This document shows positions 16,728 through 25,398 of a DNA stretch of 44,854 bases, in pieces (within the stretch, counting starts at the first letter, position 1; each line of letters begins with the position of its first letter). Below the pieces are notes generated by a model, which searched no databases, had not been told where the DNA came from, and worked only from the letters and a program-made list of their open reading frames with translations. Both the position numbers and the translations under genes were made by a program. Source of the stretch: Bacilli bacterium (lineage in GTDB: Bacteria; Bacillota_I; Bacilli_A; RFN20; CAG-288); assembly GCA_017470005.1 (NCBI GenBank), contig JAFUFH010000062.1, positions 1 to 44,854 of the forward strand. Reading direction: 5' to 3'.

Positions 16728-17020
16728 AAAACGCTTAAAATCTTTAATAATTCTTCTTTTGCTTCTTTGAAATTGATGACAAGAGGAGAAGAATCATATT
16801 CGTCTTGGAGTTTTTTACAGATGCGGATACATTCCGCTCTTTTTTCTCCTTGAAGATATTTGATATCACCTTGTAATCTTTTTCTGTCGGATAGAAGCTT
16901 TTGTAAATCTTGATCTTCTTGTAATGCTTTCTTTAATGCTTGATAGCGAGTATATTCTTTCAAAGTTTGGAAATCAGAAAGCAGTTTACTTGCTTCTTCA
17001 TAGAGTTCTTCTTCAGTCAT
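16709..17020 (-). CDS. ricA: YlbF/YmcA family protein, probably RicA
   Basis: 103 aa from this ATG; a TTG at 17035 would add five residues. The ATG has GGAG 9 nt upstream inside miaB and overlaps the miaB end. The protein is all-helical and highly charged, as in the Com_YlbF family (MTEEELYEEASKLLSDFQTL...). In Bacillus ymcA (ricA) follows miaB directly. RicA acts with YlbF and YaaT on RNase Y-dependent mRNA processing, and rny is also in this window. Placement supports RicA over YlbF, but the two are hard to separate by sequence alone. Confidence 0.75.
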   Translation of the reverse strand: MTEEELYEEASKLLSDFQTLKEYTRYQALKKALQEDQDLQKLLSDRKRLQGDIKYLQGEKRAECIRICKKLQDEYDSSPLVINFKEAKEELLKILSVLTEASL

Positions 17021-18467
17021 CGAGGAGTTCTCCAATCAAAGAATAGAGGTGACTTTCCGTCACTTTTACTTTTCGAATCGTACCAATCAATGAAGAGTCC
17101 CCTTTTACATGAACGAGTTTGTTATGCCTATCGTATCCAGAGATTCTCGTCTTATCTTTATCCGATACTTTTTCAAAGAGAACTTCTACAGTCTTTCCAA
17201 TATAGGCGTCCGCTCTCTTTTGAGCACATTCATCAATCAATGCTTTGAGTCTATCGAAACGTTCATGTTTTGTTTCCATAGAAACTTTATCTTCCATCCT
17301 AGCTGCTGGAGTTCCCGGTCTTGGAGAATAGATGAAAGTGAAAGCAGCATCATAAGAGACTTCTTTGACTAAGGAAAGAGTATCTTCAAAATCTTGATCG
17401 CTCTCATTCGGGAAACCGACAATGATATCGGTGGATAAGAACACGTCGGGTAGTCTACGGCGTAACTCATGGACAATAGAGAGATATTGCTCTCTTGTGT
17501 ATCTGCGATTCATCTTTTTCAAGATAGCATCGCTACCAGACTGAACGGGTAAGTGAAGATAAGGCATGATGTTGTCATATTTTGCCATGACATCAAAGAC
17601 TTCTGTTTTAAAGTCAGAAGGATAAGGAGTGACAAATCTCACTCTTTCTATACCCGTTTGTGCCACTTTTTCAAGCAAACCAGCAAAGGCGTATTCATCT
17701 CCAAAATCTTTTCCATAGGCATCCACATTTTGACCTAAAAGGGTCACTTGTTTATAGCCTTGTTCTTTTAAACATTTTACTTCAGCGATGATATTTTCTT
17801 CTTTTCTGCTTCTCTCTCTACCTCTTGTATAAGGAACGATACAATAAGTGCAGAACTTGTTGCATCCATACATAATATTGACAAAAGCAGTGATAGAGGA
17901 ACTTCTTCCTGTTCTATCTTCAGGGAATCCTTCCGGAACCAAGTCGGAGTTAGATCTGACATCGACAATAGATTGATTGTATTGAACCACATCATTTAAT
18001 AAGGATAAGAAAGAAGTGATGTTATTGGTTCCAAAGATCATAGAGACGAAGGGGAAATGTTTTAAAACATGTTTCACCGCAAATTCTTCTTGCATCACGC
18101 ATCCGCAAATGCCGATGATGCAATCGTGATTCTTATCATAATTTTCTTTTGCTCTACCAAGTTCACCATAGAGATGATTCTCCGCATTCTCTCTGACCGC
18201 ACAAGTGTTGAAGAGAATCAAAGATGCACCTAAAAAATCATCTTGTTCTACCATGCCGATAGACAAGAGAAGACTTTTGATAATTTCGGAATCTCTCACA
18301 TTAGCCTGACAACCATAAGTCTTGATACAAAAAGTCTTTCCTGCTCCCCAAGAGGACAGAAAAGACGAGGCTTGCAAATTGACTTTTGTATAATCGATTG
18401 GCTTGCTGAGATTCCGCCCTGCCGCCTCTTTCAGATTGGGAAGGGACACAAGACGGTGTTTTTTCAT
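17013..18467 (-). CDS. miaB: tRNA-2-methylthio-N6-dimethylallyladenosine synthase MiaB
   Basis: A 484-aa radical-SAM methylthiotransferase that converts i6A37 (made by MiaA) to ms2i6A37. The N-terminal UPF0004 domain has its three cluster cysteines in YGCQANVRDSE, NTCAVRENAE and GICGCVMQE. The radical SAM motif is GCNKFCTYCIVPYTRGRERS, and a C-terminal TRAM domain follows. The start is 12 bp after the spoVS stop with no clear Shine-Dalgarno sequence, so coupling to spoVS is likely. The ~40 residues before the first domain are less conserved. Confidence 0.96.
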   Translation of the reverse strand: MKKHRLVSLPNLKEAAGRNLSKPIDYTKVNLQASSFLSSWGAGKTFCIKTYGCQANVRDSEIIKSLLLSIGMVEQDDFLGASLILFNTCAVRENAENHLYGELGRAKENYDKNHDCIIGICGCVMQEEFAVKHVLKHFPFVSMIFGTNNITSFLSLLNDVVQYNQSIVDVRSNSDLVPEGFPEDRTGRSSSITAFVNIMYGCNKFCTYCIVPYTRGRERSRKEENIIAEVKCLKEQGYKQVTLLGQNVDAYGKDFGDEYAFAGLLEKVAQTGIERVRFVTPYPSDFKTEVFDVMAKYDNIMPYLHLPVQSGSDAILKKMNRRYTREQYLSIVHELRRRLPDVFLSTDIIVGFPNESDQDFEDTLSLVKEVSYDAAFTFIYSPRPGTPAARMEDKVSMETKHERFDRLKALIDECAQKRADAYIGKTVEVLFEKVSDKDKTRISGYDRHNKLVHVKGDSSLIGTIRKVKVTESHLYSLIGELLDD

Positions 18468-18479
18468 TGCTGTATCAGT

Positions 18480-18818
18480 TTAGGCTTCTTCGTGTTTAGG
18501 AACATCAGAAGAAACGGCTCTAGCGGGATCAAATTCGACTTTTCTGATGTGAAGCATGATGGTGGTGACTTCTCTGTTTTCTTCGGAGACAGCCTCGGAG
18601 AAATTCTGCATTAAGAATTCAGGCTGAATGACGATGTCAGAGGGAGTTTCATCATCCTTCAAAAATCTTCTTGCCACGATGCAAGCTTTGAGAGCTTGAT
18701 TGAGGGCAGAAGCACCGACTAAGGAAATGTCGACGCCACCTTCTTGACGAATGTTGCCGGCGATAGCTCCTGCGAGCTTCTGAATCTGGGTGTTTCCACT
18801 TGCTTTTAATGTTGTCAT
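18480..18818 (-). CDS. spoVS: Stage V sporulation protein S family
   Basis: A 112-aa protein; Bacillus SpoVS is 86 aa, and the extra length is mostly the acidic C-terminal tail. The Alba-like core is recognisable: LAGAIAGNIRQEGGVDISLVGASALNQALKACIVARRF. SpoVS affects sporulation and division in Bacillus, but the family also occurs in non-sporulating bacteria, so its presence is not proof of spores. AGAGAGG lies 9 nt before the ATG. It begins a transcription unit with miaB and ricA, after the ymdB terminator. Confidence 0.88.
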   Translation of the reverse strand: MTTLKASGNTQIQKLAGAIAGNIRQEGGVDISLVGASALNQALKACIVARRFLKDDETPSDIVIQPEFLMQNFSEAVSEENREVTTIMLHIRKVEFDPARAVSSDVPKHEEA

Positions 18819-18841
18819 ATAGATAAACCTCTCTACGTATT

Positions 18842-18870
18842 ATTATACCTTTTTTGATTTTATTTAAACA
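18842..18870 (-). promoter_or_regulatory. Candidate promoter of spoVS-miaB-ricA
   Basis: A perfect TATAAT (complement of 18842-18847) with a poor -35 TGTTTA (complement of 18865-18870) at 17 bp. It lies between the ymdB terminator and the spoVS ribosome site. Confidence 0.45.
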
Positions 18871-18975
18871 CTTTTATTTTTCTCATGCAAAAAAAGTCAT
18901 TGTTTTCTTTACAATTTGTTTGAATTGACCATATTTTATTTAGAAAAAACCTCTTTATACAAGACGTACAAATTG

Positions 18976-19007
18976 AAAAAGAAGATGACTCATTCCGGGT
19001 CATCTTC
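18976..19007 (-). terminator. Terminator of rny-ymdB
   Basis: GAAGATGAC (18981-18989) pairs perfectly with GTCATCTTC (18999-19007). On the minus strand CTTTTTC follows. The stem includes the end of ymdB. Confidence 0.8.
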
Positions 19008-19790
19008 CATGGTTTCATTGATCAATTGGTAAGAAAGAACTTTTTTGCTCTCTCTATCGAATTCTAATAGAACTCCATTGACTAAGATTTTTCCTTTGCG
19101 AGGGACATCACTTTTCCCAGGGATTCCTGTTTTTGTTCTTTGGATACAAGATTCTAAATCCGCACCGATAGAAGAGTAGTAAGCTCCATTCATTCCTACA
19201 TCTGTTAAGAAGAATGTGTCTCCTTTTAACAGTTTTGCATCGTTAGTTTGCACATGTGTATGTGTACCGATACAAGCGCTGACTTTTCCCGCCACATATT
19301 CGGCTAAGCATCTCTTTTCCGCTGTCGCTTCTGCGTGAATGTCGACGATGTGAATATCTTCCTGGTTTATAGCGACAAGTTCATCTAAAGAAAGGAAGGG
19401 ATTTTGTTGTGTCATGGTCAAATAGGTTTTGCCTAAGATATTGCTGACACGAATGGTGATACCATCTTTTTCAAATGTTCTTGTTCCCACACCAGGTGCA
19501 GAGGTATCCAGATTGTAAGGACGGATTTGCTTATCCATCTCTTTATCTTTTTTTAGATGATCGGGATTACCAAAATAATGATTTCCACTGGTGAGAACAT
19601 CCACCCCATAGGAGAGAAGTTCTAAATAATGTTCGTAACTGAGACCGTGACCATGCGTGGTGTTTTCTCCGTTTGCAATGACAAAATCAATCTGATCTTT
19701 TTCTTTGTGGTAAGAAAGGTATTTTTTGACTCCCTTTCTTCCCAAGGGACCGACGATGTCACCTAAGAAAAGGATTTTGAATGTTTTCAT
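18990..19790 (-). CDS. ymdB: YmdB-family metallophosphoesterase
   Basis: A 266-aa protein, the family's normal size. Bacillus YmdB is a cyclic-nucleotide phosphodiesterase affecting motility and biofilm gene expression. The dimetal site motifs are present in order: GDIVG (residues 10-14), NGEN, SGNH, VDIHAEATAEK and GTHTHVQT. The usual GNHTWD segment reads GNHYFG. The start lies 2 bp after the rny stop, giving the same rny-ymdB pairing as in Bacillus. Confidence 0.94.
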   Translation of the reverse strand: MKTFKILFLGDIVGPLGRKGVKKYLSYHKEKDQIDFVIANGENTTHGHGLSYEHYLELLSYGVDVLTSGNHYFGNPDHLKKDKEMDKQIRPYNLDTSAPGVGTRTFEKDGITIRVSNILGKTYLTMTQQNPFLSLDELVAINQEDIHIVDIHAEATAEKRCLAEYVAGKVSACIGTHTHVQTNDAKLLKGDTFFLTDVGMNGAYYSSIGADLESCIQRTKTGIPGKSDVPRKGKILVNGVLLEFDRESKKVLSYQLINETMEDDPE

Positions 19791-19792
19791 AA

Positions 19793-21388
19793 TTACTTGG
19801 CAATTTCCACAGCGCGGGTTTCACGGATGACAGAAACTTTGATCTGTCCAGGATACTGCATTTCGGATTCAATCTTTTCACGGATTTGGACAGCCATGAC
19901 TTTGGCATCTTCATCGCTGATTTTTTCCGGGACGACCATGACACGAACATCTCTACCAGATTGTAAGGCGTAAGAGTTTTGAACGCCATCGAAGGATTTA
20001 CAGATGGTTTCTAATTGTTCTAATCTCTTGATATAAGTTTCTAAAGTTTCACTTCTAGCACCGGGACGAGCGGCAGAGAGAGTATCGGCAGCAGTGACAA
20101 TTTCAGAGATGAGATATCTCTTAGCGGCATCGCCGTGGTGAGATTCAATGGCATTGATAACCGTGTCAGGCTCATTGAACTTCTTGGCTAACATACTACC
20201 TAATTGAACGTGGCTTCCTTCTTGTTCCGCATCGATAGATTTACCGATATCGTGAAGTAGACCAGCACGCTTAGCTAAGACGCTATCCAAACCTAATTCG
20301 GAAGCGATGACAGAAGAGAGATAAGCGACCTGAATGGAGTGGTCTAAGACATTTTGACCATAAGAGGTTCTATATTTCAATCTGCCAATGTAAGGGAAGA
20401 GGCCGGAAGAGATTCTAGGAAGACCGAGTTTGAAGACGGTCTGTTCACCGATTCTCTTGAGGGTGTCATCGAATTCCGTGGAGATCTTAGAATAAAGATC
20501 TTCGATTCTAGCGGATTGAATTCTACCATCACGGATGAGAGCTTCCAAAGTGAGCTTTGCTTTTTCTCTACGGATAGGATCAAAGCAAGAAACAGTGATG
20601 GTTTCCGGAGTGTCATCGATGATGAGAGAGACACCGAAGAGCTGTTCCATGTTCTTGATGTTTCTACCTTCACGACCGATGATTCTACCCTTCATATCAT
20701 CAGAGGGGAGAGCGACAGAAGAAGAGGAGTGTTCACAAGTGACGTCTTGGGCATATTTTTCCATGGCGACACACATGAGAGTCTTAGCTCTATCTTCGGC
20801 TTGAGATTGCGCTTCTTCTTCCATTTGTTCTTTGAAGAGAGCAATCTTCTTACTTTCTTTTTCTTCCACTTTTGCCATGAGCTCTTCTCTGGCTTGATCG
20901 ATGCTCATATTGGCGATGCGTTGAAGCTCGACTAAGATATTGTCTAATTTGGTTTGAACTTCTTTGTCTTTGAGATCGAGAGCTTGAAGTCTTTCTTCAT
21001 ACTCGTTTCTCTTCTTGTCGATTTGTTCTTCACGGGTGATGATGGCATCTTCTCTCTTATCGAGAGCACCTTCACGGTTGTCGAGTTTTCTTTCTTTCTC
21101 AGCAATTTCACCTTTTCTTTCGTTGATGTCTTTTTCCGCTTCTTTCTTGAGAGCTTCGATTTCTTGTTTGCTCTCTGCTTTAGCGTTAGCAATCAATTTT
21201 TCGGCTTTGCTTTCGGCTTCATCCACAATCTTTTTGGATTTATCATTGGCATCTTGGATGATCTTTTCCGCCTTTTGAGATGCCGCTTCTCTCTTTTTCT
21301 TAGGGAGAATGATACATAAAACAGCAGCGATAGCGCCACCTAAAATTAGTCCACCAAGGGCGACTAATACATAGATTAATACTTCCAT
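19793..21388 (-). CDS. rny: Ribonuclease Y
   Basis: 531 aa from this ATG. The frame is open from 21430, but AGAAAGG (complement of 21398-21404) is correctly spaced only for 21388. RNase Y is the membrane-anchored endonuclease that starts mRNA decay in Firmicutes. Parts in order: N-terminal transmembrane helix (VLIYVLVALGGLILGGAI), long Lys/Glu-rich coiled coil (about 35-200), KH domain (IIGREGRNIKNMEQLFGV), and HD domain (LLHDIGKSID and later ESHHGDA). A structured leader lies immediately upstream. It is followed by ymdB and a terminator. Confidence 0.96.
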   Translation of the reverse strand: MEVLIYVLVALGGLILGGAIAAVLCIILPKKKREAASQKAEKIIQDANDKSKKIVDEAESKAEKLIANAKAESKQEIEALKKEAEKDINERKGEIAEKERKLDNREGALDKREDAIITREEQIDKKRNEYEERLQALDLKDKEVQTKLDNILVELQRIANMSIDQAREELMAKVEEKESKKIALFKEQMEEEAQSQAEDRAKTLMCVAMEKYAQDVTCEHSSSSVALPSDDMKGRIIGREGRNIKNMEQLFGVSLIIDDTPETITVSCFDPIRREKAKLTLEALIRDGRIQSARIEDLYSKISTEFDDTLKRIGEQTVFKLGLPRISSGLFPYIGRLKYRTSYGQNVLDHSIQVAYLSSVIASELGLDSVLAKRAGLLHDIGKSIDAEQEGSHVQLGSMLAKKFNEPDTVINAIESHHGDAAKRYLISEIVTAADTLSAARPGARSETLETYIKRLEQLETICKSFDGVQNSYALQSGRDVRVMVVPEKISDEDAKVMAVQIREKIESEMQYPGQIKVSVIRETRAVEIAK

Positions 21389-21404
21389 GTTAAAAAACCT
21401 TTCT

Positions 21405-21445
21405 GAGCGCAGTTCTAGAAAAAGGTTCACTGCACTCGAGGAACC
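21405..21445 (-). promoter_or_regulatory. rny leader with two exclusive hairpins
   Basis: On the transcript GAGUGCAGU (complement of 21429-21437) can pair with ACUGCGCUC (complement of 21405-21413), 9 bp including one G-U, ending directly against the Shine-Dalgarno AGAAAGG. Alternatively GGUUC and GAACC (complement of 21424-21445) pair and trap the GAGUGCAGU arm in their loop. This is the geometry of a translation switch; function is inference. Confidence 0.5.
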
Positions 21446-21465
21446 ACTCTAGTAAAAAGATTTTG

Positions 21466-21494
21466 TATATATTAAGAAAAAATTCTATTGGTAA
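21466..21494 (-). promoter_or_regulatory. Candidate promoter of rny-ymdB
   Basis: TTACCA (complement of 21489-21494), a 17-bp spacer and TATATA (complement of 21466-21471). The rest of the 403-bp gap between rny and recA is AT-rich and shows no gene. Confidence 0.45.
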
Positions 21495-21754
21495 GATTCT
21501 TAAATAAGGTAATCTTTTATATATAAAACATAAAGCTGAGCAATCTTTATGCCCCTTAATTATAAATTATTTCAATAAAAATGCGAAACAATTTTGCCAA
21601 TAATTTTCTTTCGTGAAAGAATAGAAAAGAAACAAATGGGAATAAATGTTTCAAATCTCATTGTTTATAAACGAGTTGCTTATACGAAAAAGATTTGTTT
21701 TTAACATGCATGTAGTTCATTGTTAGAAGAATAACTCAAAAATTTTTATTGATT

Positions 21755-21787
21755 AAATTAAAAAAGAGTGTGGAAAGCCACACTCTT
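21755..21787 (-). terminator. Terminator after recA
   Basis: AAGAGTGTGG (21764-21773) pairs perfectly with CCACACTCTT (21778-21787), loop 4 nt, then six Ts on the minus strand. It closes the gpsB-rnpB-pgsA-pncC-recA unit. Confidence 0.92.
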
Positions 21788-21791
21788 GATT

Positions 21792-22832
21792 TTATTCAGC
21801 GATTTCTTGCCCTTTTTTGGTGAAAACTTTGGCGCGAACCTCTTCTTCAATCTTCTCTTTGATATCCGGGACCGAAGCAAACCAATCATAGACAGAAGTG
21901 ATGCCTTGACCGATTCTTTCCCCTTGATAGGAGAACCAAGAACCGCTCTTTTCGATGATGGAATAATCGACAGCAAGCTGAGCCAATTCGTGTTCAGGAG
22001 AGATACCTTTACCGAAGATCAATTCAACTTTGCAAGAGCGGTAAGGAGGGGCGACTTTGTTCTTAACCACTTTGACGGCAACGATATTACCTAAAGCTCT
22101 ATCCCCTTGCTTGATGGTCTCAGAACGGCGGACTTCAATACGGATGGTGGCATAGAATTTTAAGGCTCTACCACCAGTGGTGGTTTCAGGGTTACCATAC
22201 ATGACACCAACTTTTTCACGGAGCTGGTTGATGAAGATGACGGTACAACTACCTTTCGATAAGACACCCGCTAATTTACGGAGAGACTTAGACATAAGTC
22301 TTGCTTGTAAACCGACAGAGGAATCTTCGAAAGTTCCTTCCAATTCATCCTTAGGAACTAAGGCGGCAACAGAGTCGACAATGATTAAGTCGATGGCGTT
22401 GCTCTTTGCTAACATGTCCACGATTTCCATAGCTTGTTCGCCATAATCTGGTTGAGAGAGAATGAGGTTATTGATATCGACACCTAAGGCTTTAGCATAG
22501 TCAGGATCAATAGCGTGTTCTGCATCGATATAAGCGGCTCTACCACCTAATTTTTGAACTTCGGCAATCGCTTCTAAAGCGAGAGTGGTCTTACCAGAAG
22601 ATTCGGGACCATAAATTTCAATGATTCTTCCTTTAGGATATCCACCAACACCCAAAGCGGCATCGATGAGAAGAGAACCAGTAGGAATGACACCGACATC
22701 TACGGTGGTTTGTTCTCCCATCTTCATGATGATGCCTTTGTCATTGAAATAATTACGAATATCTTTTAATGTCGCTTCGATTTCTTGGTCACGATCCGAA
22801 ACGACAGCAGTTTCTTTTTCTTTTTTAGCCAT
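21792..22832 (-). CDS. recA: Recombinase RecA
   Basis: A 346-aa protein of typical length. It forms ATP-dependent filaments on single-stranded DNA for strand exchange and SOS induction. Walker A is GPESSGKT at 75-82, Walker B is [12 protein letters not shown], and loop 2 reads [28 protein letters not shown] precedes the start, beginning at the end of the pncC gene 14 bp upstream. The pgsA-cinA-recA order is conserved in Bacillus. I saw no clear SOS box. Confidence 0.98.
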   Translation of the reverse strand: MAKKEKETAVVSDRDQEIEATLKDIRNYFNDKGIIMKMGEQTTVDVGVIPTGSLLIDAALGVGGYPKGRIIEIYGPESSGKTTLALEAIAEVQKLGGRAAYIDAEHAIDPDYAKALGVDINNLILSQPDYGEQAMEIVDMLAKSNAIDLIIVDSVAALVPKDELEGTFEDSSVGLQARLMSKSLRKLAGVLSKGSCTVIFINQLREKVGVMYGNPETTTGGRALKFYATIRIEVRRSETIKQGDRALGNIVAVKVVKNKVAPPYRSCKVELIFGKGISPEHELAQLAVDYSIIEKSGSWFSYQGERIGQGITSVYDWFASVPDIKEKIEEEVRAKVFTKKGQEIAE

Positions 22833-22846
22833 CTGGTGATGCTCCT

Positions 22847-23368
22847 TTACAATGTGTTGTCTTCCACAGAAGATTCTTGAGCAACATTGTCAGAAATATT
22901 TTCATATTGCTCGGTTACTTTTTCATAAATGGTCTTGAAGCCAAAGGAGACACACAATCTACGAATATCATTTCTTTCTCCGTGGAGATGAAGTTCATAA
23001 GTGTAAAGACGGGTTCCTACTTTGACACCGACAAAGACAAGGCCGACAGGTTTTTCTTCACTTTCGCTAGGGCCAGCGTTTCCTGTGAAGGAGATAGCGA
23101 CATCGCTATCAAAGAGAATGGAAGCTCTAGCAGCCATCTCTTTGGCACATTGTGCGGAGATAGCCCCATTGACATCTAAAGTCTGTCCTTTGACACCGAA
23201 CTGTTCTTTGATGGAGTTGTTATAAGCGACAACCGTTCCTTTAAAAACAGCGCTAGCACCGGGAATAGAAGTGAACGTGGAAGCAAAAAGACCTCCCGTC
23301 AACGATTCCATAGAAGATAATGTGAGGTGATGTTTATTTAAGAGATCGAACAATTCTTTTTGTTCCAT
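22847..23368 (-). CDS. pncC: CinA C-terminal domain protein (nicotinamide-nucleotide amidase)
   Basis: A 173-aa protein corresponding only to the C-terminal amidase half of CinA, which deamidates NMN in NAD recycling. The motif (A/S)xESxTGG appears as [12 protein letters not shown], the nucleophile region [16 protein letters not shown] follows, then [16 protein letters not shown]. The usual Cys after Ser in SCTGG is Leu, and the usual GG of GPxGG is SE. The N-terminal molybdopterin-binding-like half found in Bacillus CinA is absent. A short acidic tail follows the domain. Start: GAGGAGG ribosome site inside the pgsA end, one base gap. Confidence 0.88.
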   Translation of the reverse strand: MEQKELFDLLNKHHLTLSSMESLTGGLFASTFTSIPGASAVFKGTVVAYNNSIKEQFGVKGQTLDVNGAISAQCAKEMAARASILFDSDVAISFTGNAGPSESEEKPVGLVFVGVKVGTRLYTYELHLHGERNDIRRLCVSFGFKTIYEKVTEQYENISDNVAQESSVEDNTL

Positions 23369-23369
23369 A

Positions 23370-24041
23370 CTAATTTTCCTCCTCTTTTAATAAACTTTTA
23401 TTGTCTTTGAAGTATAAGATAGCGGAATAAATGGAAACAGCAAGAACGAGGAAGACTAAGATATTGGTTATGATGTAGGTGTATTCCCATCTTGTGTTCA
23501 TCCAAGAATCTAATCCATTGGTGAAATTGAGTAAAGAGAAGGGAAAACCGTTGAGGAATAGAACAGGAATCAAACCCATTTGGGCCGCAGTTTTCACCTT
23601 TCCCCATATCTGAGCAGCCATCACTTTTCCCTTGCTAGCTGCCATGAAACGAAGACCGTCTACAGCTAAATCTCTTCCGACAAAGAGAACGATGAGAAGA
23701 GGAAGGACTTGGTGATGCATAGACCAATCCACTCTGGTGCAAAGAAGGATAAAAGCGCCATCTACAAGGAATTTATCCGCTAAAGGGTCCATGAATTTTC
23801 CTAAATTGGTAATCAAGTTTTTGCTTCTAGCAATATGTCCATCGATAGCATCGGTGATACTTCCTAGAATGAAAAGCGTAAAGCAAACGACATCGATCCA
23901 GTTGAATCCGATGTGGAAGGAAGCAATGACAATTTCCGGAGCAAAAGAAGAGGCTTGAGGAAGGAAAGATAAAGAAAACACAGCAATCATCAAGATTGCA
24001 AATATTAATCTAAGAACTGTGATTTTATTCGGTGTGTTCAT
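23370..24041 (-). CDS. pgsA: CDP-diacylglycerol--glycerol-3-phosphate 3-phosphatidyltransferase
   Basis: A 223-aa integral membrane enzyme that makes phosphatidylglycerol phosphate. The CDP-alcohol phosphotransferase motif DxxDGxxARx8Gx3Dx3D is complete: DAIDGHIARSKN...GKFMDPLADK. Several transmembrane helices flank it. AAAGGAG precedes the ATG by 6 nt. That ribosome site is almost at the 3' end of rnpB, only about 25 bp upstream. Confidence 0.95.
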   Translation of the reverse strand: MNTPNKITVLRLIFAILMIAVFSLSFLPQASSFAPEIVIASFHIGFNWIDVVCFTLFILGSITDAIDGHIARSKNLITNLGKFMDPLADKFLVDGAFILLCTRVDWSMHHQVLPLLIVLFVGRDLAVDGLRFMAASKGKVMAAQIWGKVKTAAQMGLIPVLFLNGFPFSLLNFTNGLDSWMNTRWEYTYIITNILVFLVLAVSIYSAILYFKDNKSLLKEEEN

Positions 24042-24064
24042 TTGAATCTCCTTTGAGATATCGA

Positions 24065-24411
24065 GTACCGGCCTTGTAAGCCATGTTTTGTCGAGGATGA
24101 CAATTTATCTAGGGCATTGCCCTGCCGTTTTCGGTTCAATTCCCGAGCGCAGCTTCCCTTACCAAAATTTAGGTTTCTCGCTTGCGGGGCTTTCCATCGT
24201 TTCACTCCTCTCGTTTCCAAGAGATTTCGTCACTGTGGAGCGTTAAAGAAAAGACACCATGGTTTCCTTTAGGTTCTTCTCTGCCGTATGGGACTCCTCC
24301 CACCCCAGGCTTATTGATTGGCCTGGCACAAACACTGCCATCATCGCAGATGGCGCGAGCATGGACTTTCCTCAAATAGATTTCTCTACCTGCAGTCATC
24401 CGGGCCGGTTG
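24065..24411 (-). ncRNA. rnpB: RNase P RNA, type B
   Basis: The minus strand carries the universal GAGGAAAGTCCATGCTCGC element near the 5' end and ACATGGCTTACA near the 3' end, as in Bacillus type B RNase P RNA. Helix P1 is visible: ACCGGCC (complement of 24403-24409) pairs with GGCCGGT (complement of 24067-24073). The length, about 345 nt, fits. It trims 5' leaders of tRNAs. It begins within a few bases of the gpsB stop and ends about 25 bp before pgsA, with no terminator or promoter room on either side, so processing from a longer transcript is likely. The gpsB-rnpB pairing is the same as in Bacillus. Confidence 0.93.
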
Positions 24412-24414
24412 TTT

Positions 24415-24780
24415 TTATCTAGGAATAGTGTTGGGATTAATACCTAAGCGAACCAAAGCTTTTTCTAAATTGCTGATGCGCTTTAAGAGTTCAAGATTAT
24501 CAAGATTGACTTCTTGATTATCGGCTAAGTCACCAAGTTTTGATTTGAGAGAAACATTTTCTGCTTCCACTCTTGTCACTTCACGATTTAGAAAATCAAC
24601 TTTGGCTTTCAAATCATCAATTAAACTTTCTGCTTCACTGACATATGCTTCCATCGCATTGTAATCATCTTTGACAATATCTAAAAAAGTATCGACTTGC
24701 AAGGCATCATAGCCAGGCTTTGTCGCTAAGAAATGTTTATGGATGATCTTGTTTGCATCTAGTTTTAATTTGACAGGCAT
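24415..24780 (-). CDS. gpsB: DivIVA-domain cell division protein GpsB
   Basis: 121 aa from this ATG (MPVKLKLDANKIIHKHFL). The frame is open to 24975, but GGAG lies 7 nt upstream of this start and a TATAAT lies between the candidates. The N-terminal DivIVA domain has GYDALQVDTFLDIVKDDY, followed by coiled coil. GpsB coordinates peptidoglycan synthases at the division site. It could be another DivIVA paralogue, but size and adjacency to rnpB favour GpsB. Confidence 0.85.
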   Translation of the reverse strand: MPVKLKLDANKIIHKHFLATKPGYDALQVDTFLDIVKDDYNAMEAYVSEAESLIDDLKAKVDFLNREVTRVEAENVSLKSKLGDLADNQEVNLDNLELLKRISNLEKALVRLGINPNTIPR

Positions 24781-24801
24781 TCTATTTCTCCAACAATAAT
24801 A

Positions 24802-24807
24802 ATTATA
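24802..24807 (-). promoter_or_regulatory. Candidate -10 box of gpsB
   Basis: A perfect TATAAT on the minus strand, 21 bp before the chosen ATG. No good -35. It would drive gpsB and, by read-through, rnpB. The 24781-25164 gap is otherwise AT-rich with no gene, apart from the terminator at 25115-25144. Confidence 0.45.
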
Positions 24808-25114
24808 TACAAAAATTAAGTTTAAGGGTAGAGAAAAGCTATTTTGGAATCGAAAGAGAAAGAGTTTTTCTCTCCTTTTTTTGAAGCAAAGATTTGGTGA
24901 AAAGAAAAAGAAAACGATAATCTGGAGAAAACTATCTAAAAAACTAAACATTAAAAAAGAAAATGCTTTTTTCATATTTATCTATAAAAACTATAATTTT
25001 ATTCTGCATTCAATTAGTGTCTTGAAGCATTTAACTACCAAAATTATTGTTTGCTGTCACAATTATGCTTTAATATATCATTTTTTTCTAAACCAACAAA
25101 AAAGTTTAACAAAA

Positions 25115-25144
25115 AATTGAAAAAGAGCGGAAACCTCCGCTCTT
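25115..25144 (-). terminator. Terminator after the 39-codon ORF
   Basis: AAGAGCGGA (25123-25131) pairs with TCCGCTCTT (25136-25144), and TTTTTC plus TTTTTT follow on the minus strand. The only thing it could serve is the short ORF just upstream. Confidence 0.85.
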
Positions 25145-25164
25145 AATATTGAAACATTATTTCG

Positions 25165-25284
25165 TTAATATTTAGGCATTTTTTGCTCAAAGAGAACATA
25201 GTCATTGCTTTCTTGATGACAAATTTCTATTGGATTTAAGCGTTGATGGACTCCTAATTTTCCATAAAGAGAAGGGGATTTCAT
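25165..25284 (-). CDS. Small ORF, 39 aa, unknown
   Basis: ATG to TAA, beginning MKSPSLYGKLGVHQRLNPIE, with protein-like composition and a strong terminator 20 bp downstream. There is no Shine-Dalgarno sequence. It may be a small protein or the tail of a lost gene. I do not recognise it. Confidence 0.35.
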   Translation of the reverse strand: MKSPSLYGKLGVHQRLNPIEICHQESNDYVLFEQKMPKY

Positions 25285-25398
25285 CAATGTTAGGTGCAAG
25301 CTTTATTTAATAATAATTACAATTATATTTAATTTTTTATGGAAAAATATAAATCAAATGTTTAAAATACTCTTCGGTAAAAAATAGAGGAGATACGC

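Noticed and set aside
20354..21319. Long plus-strand open frames across the rny gene (193, 121, 89 and 87 codons).
   Set aside because: They are antisense to the Lys/Glu-rich coiled coil and KH region of rny. The coding bias explains them, and the translations are Phe/Ser-rich with no domains.
24038..24447. Several short ORFs of 60-65 codons on both strands.
   Set aside because: The region is RNase P RNA, shown by its conserved elements and P1 helix; these frames are incidental.
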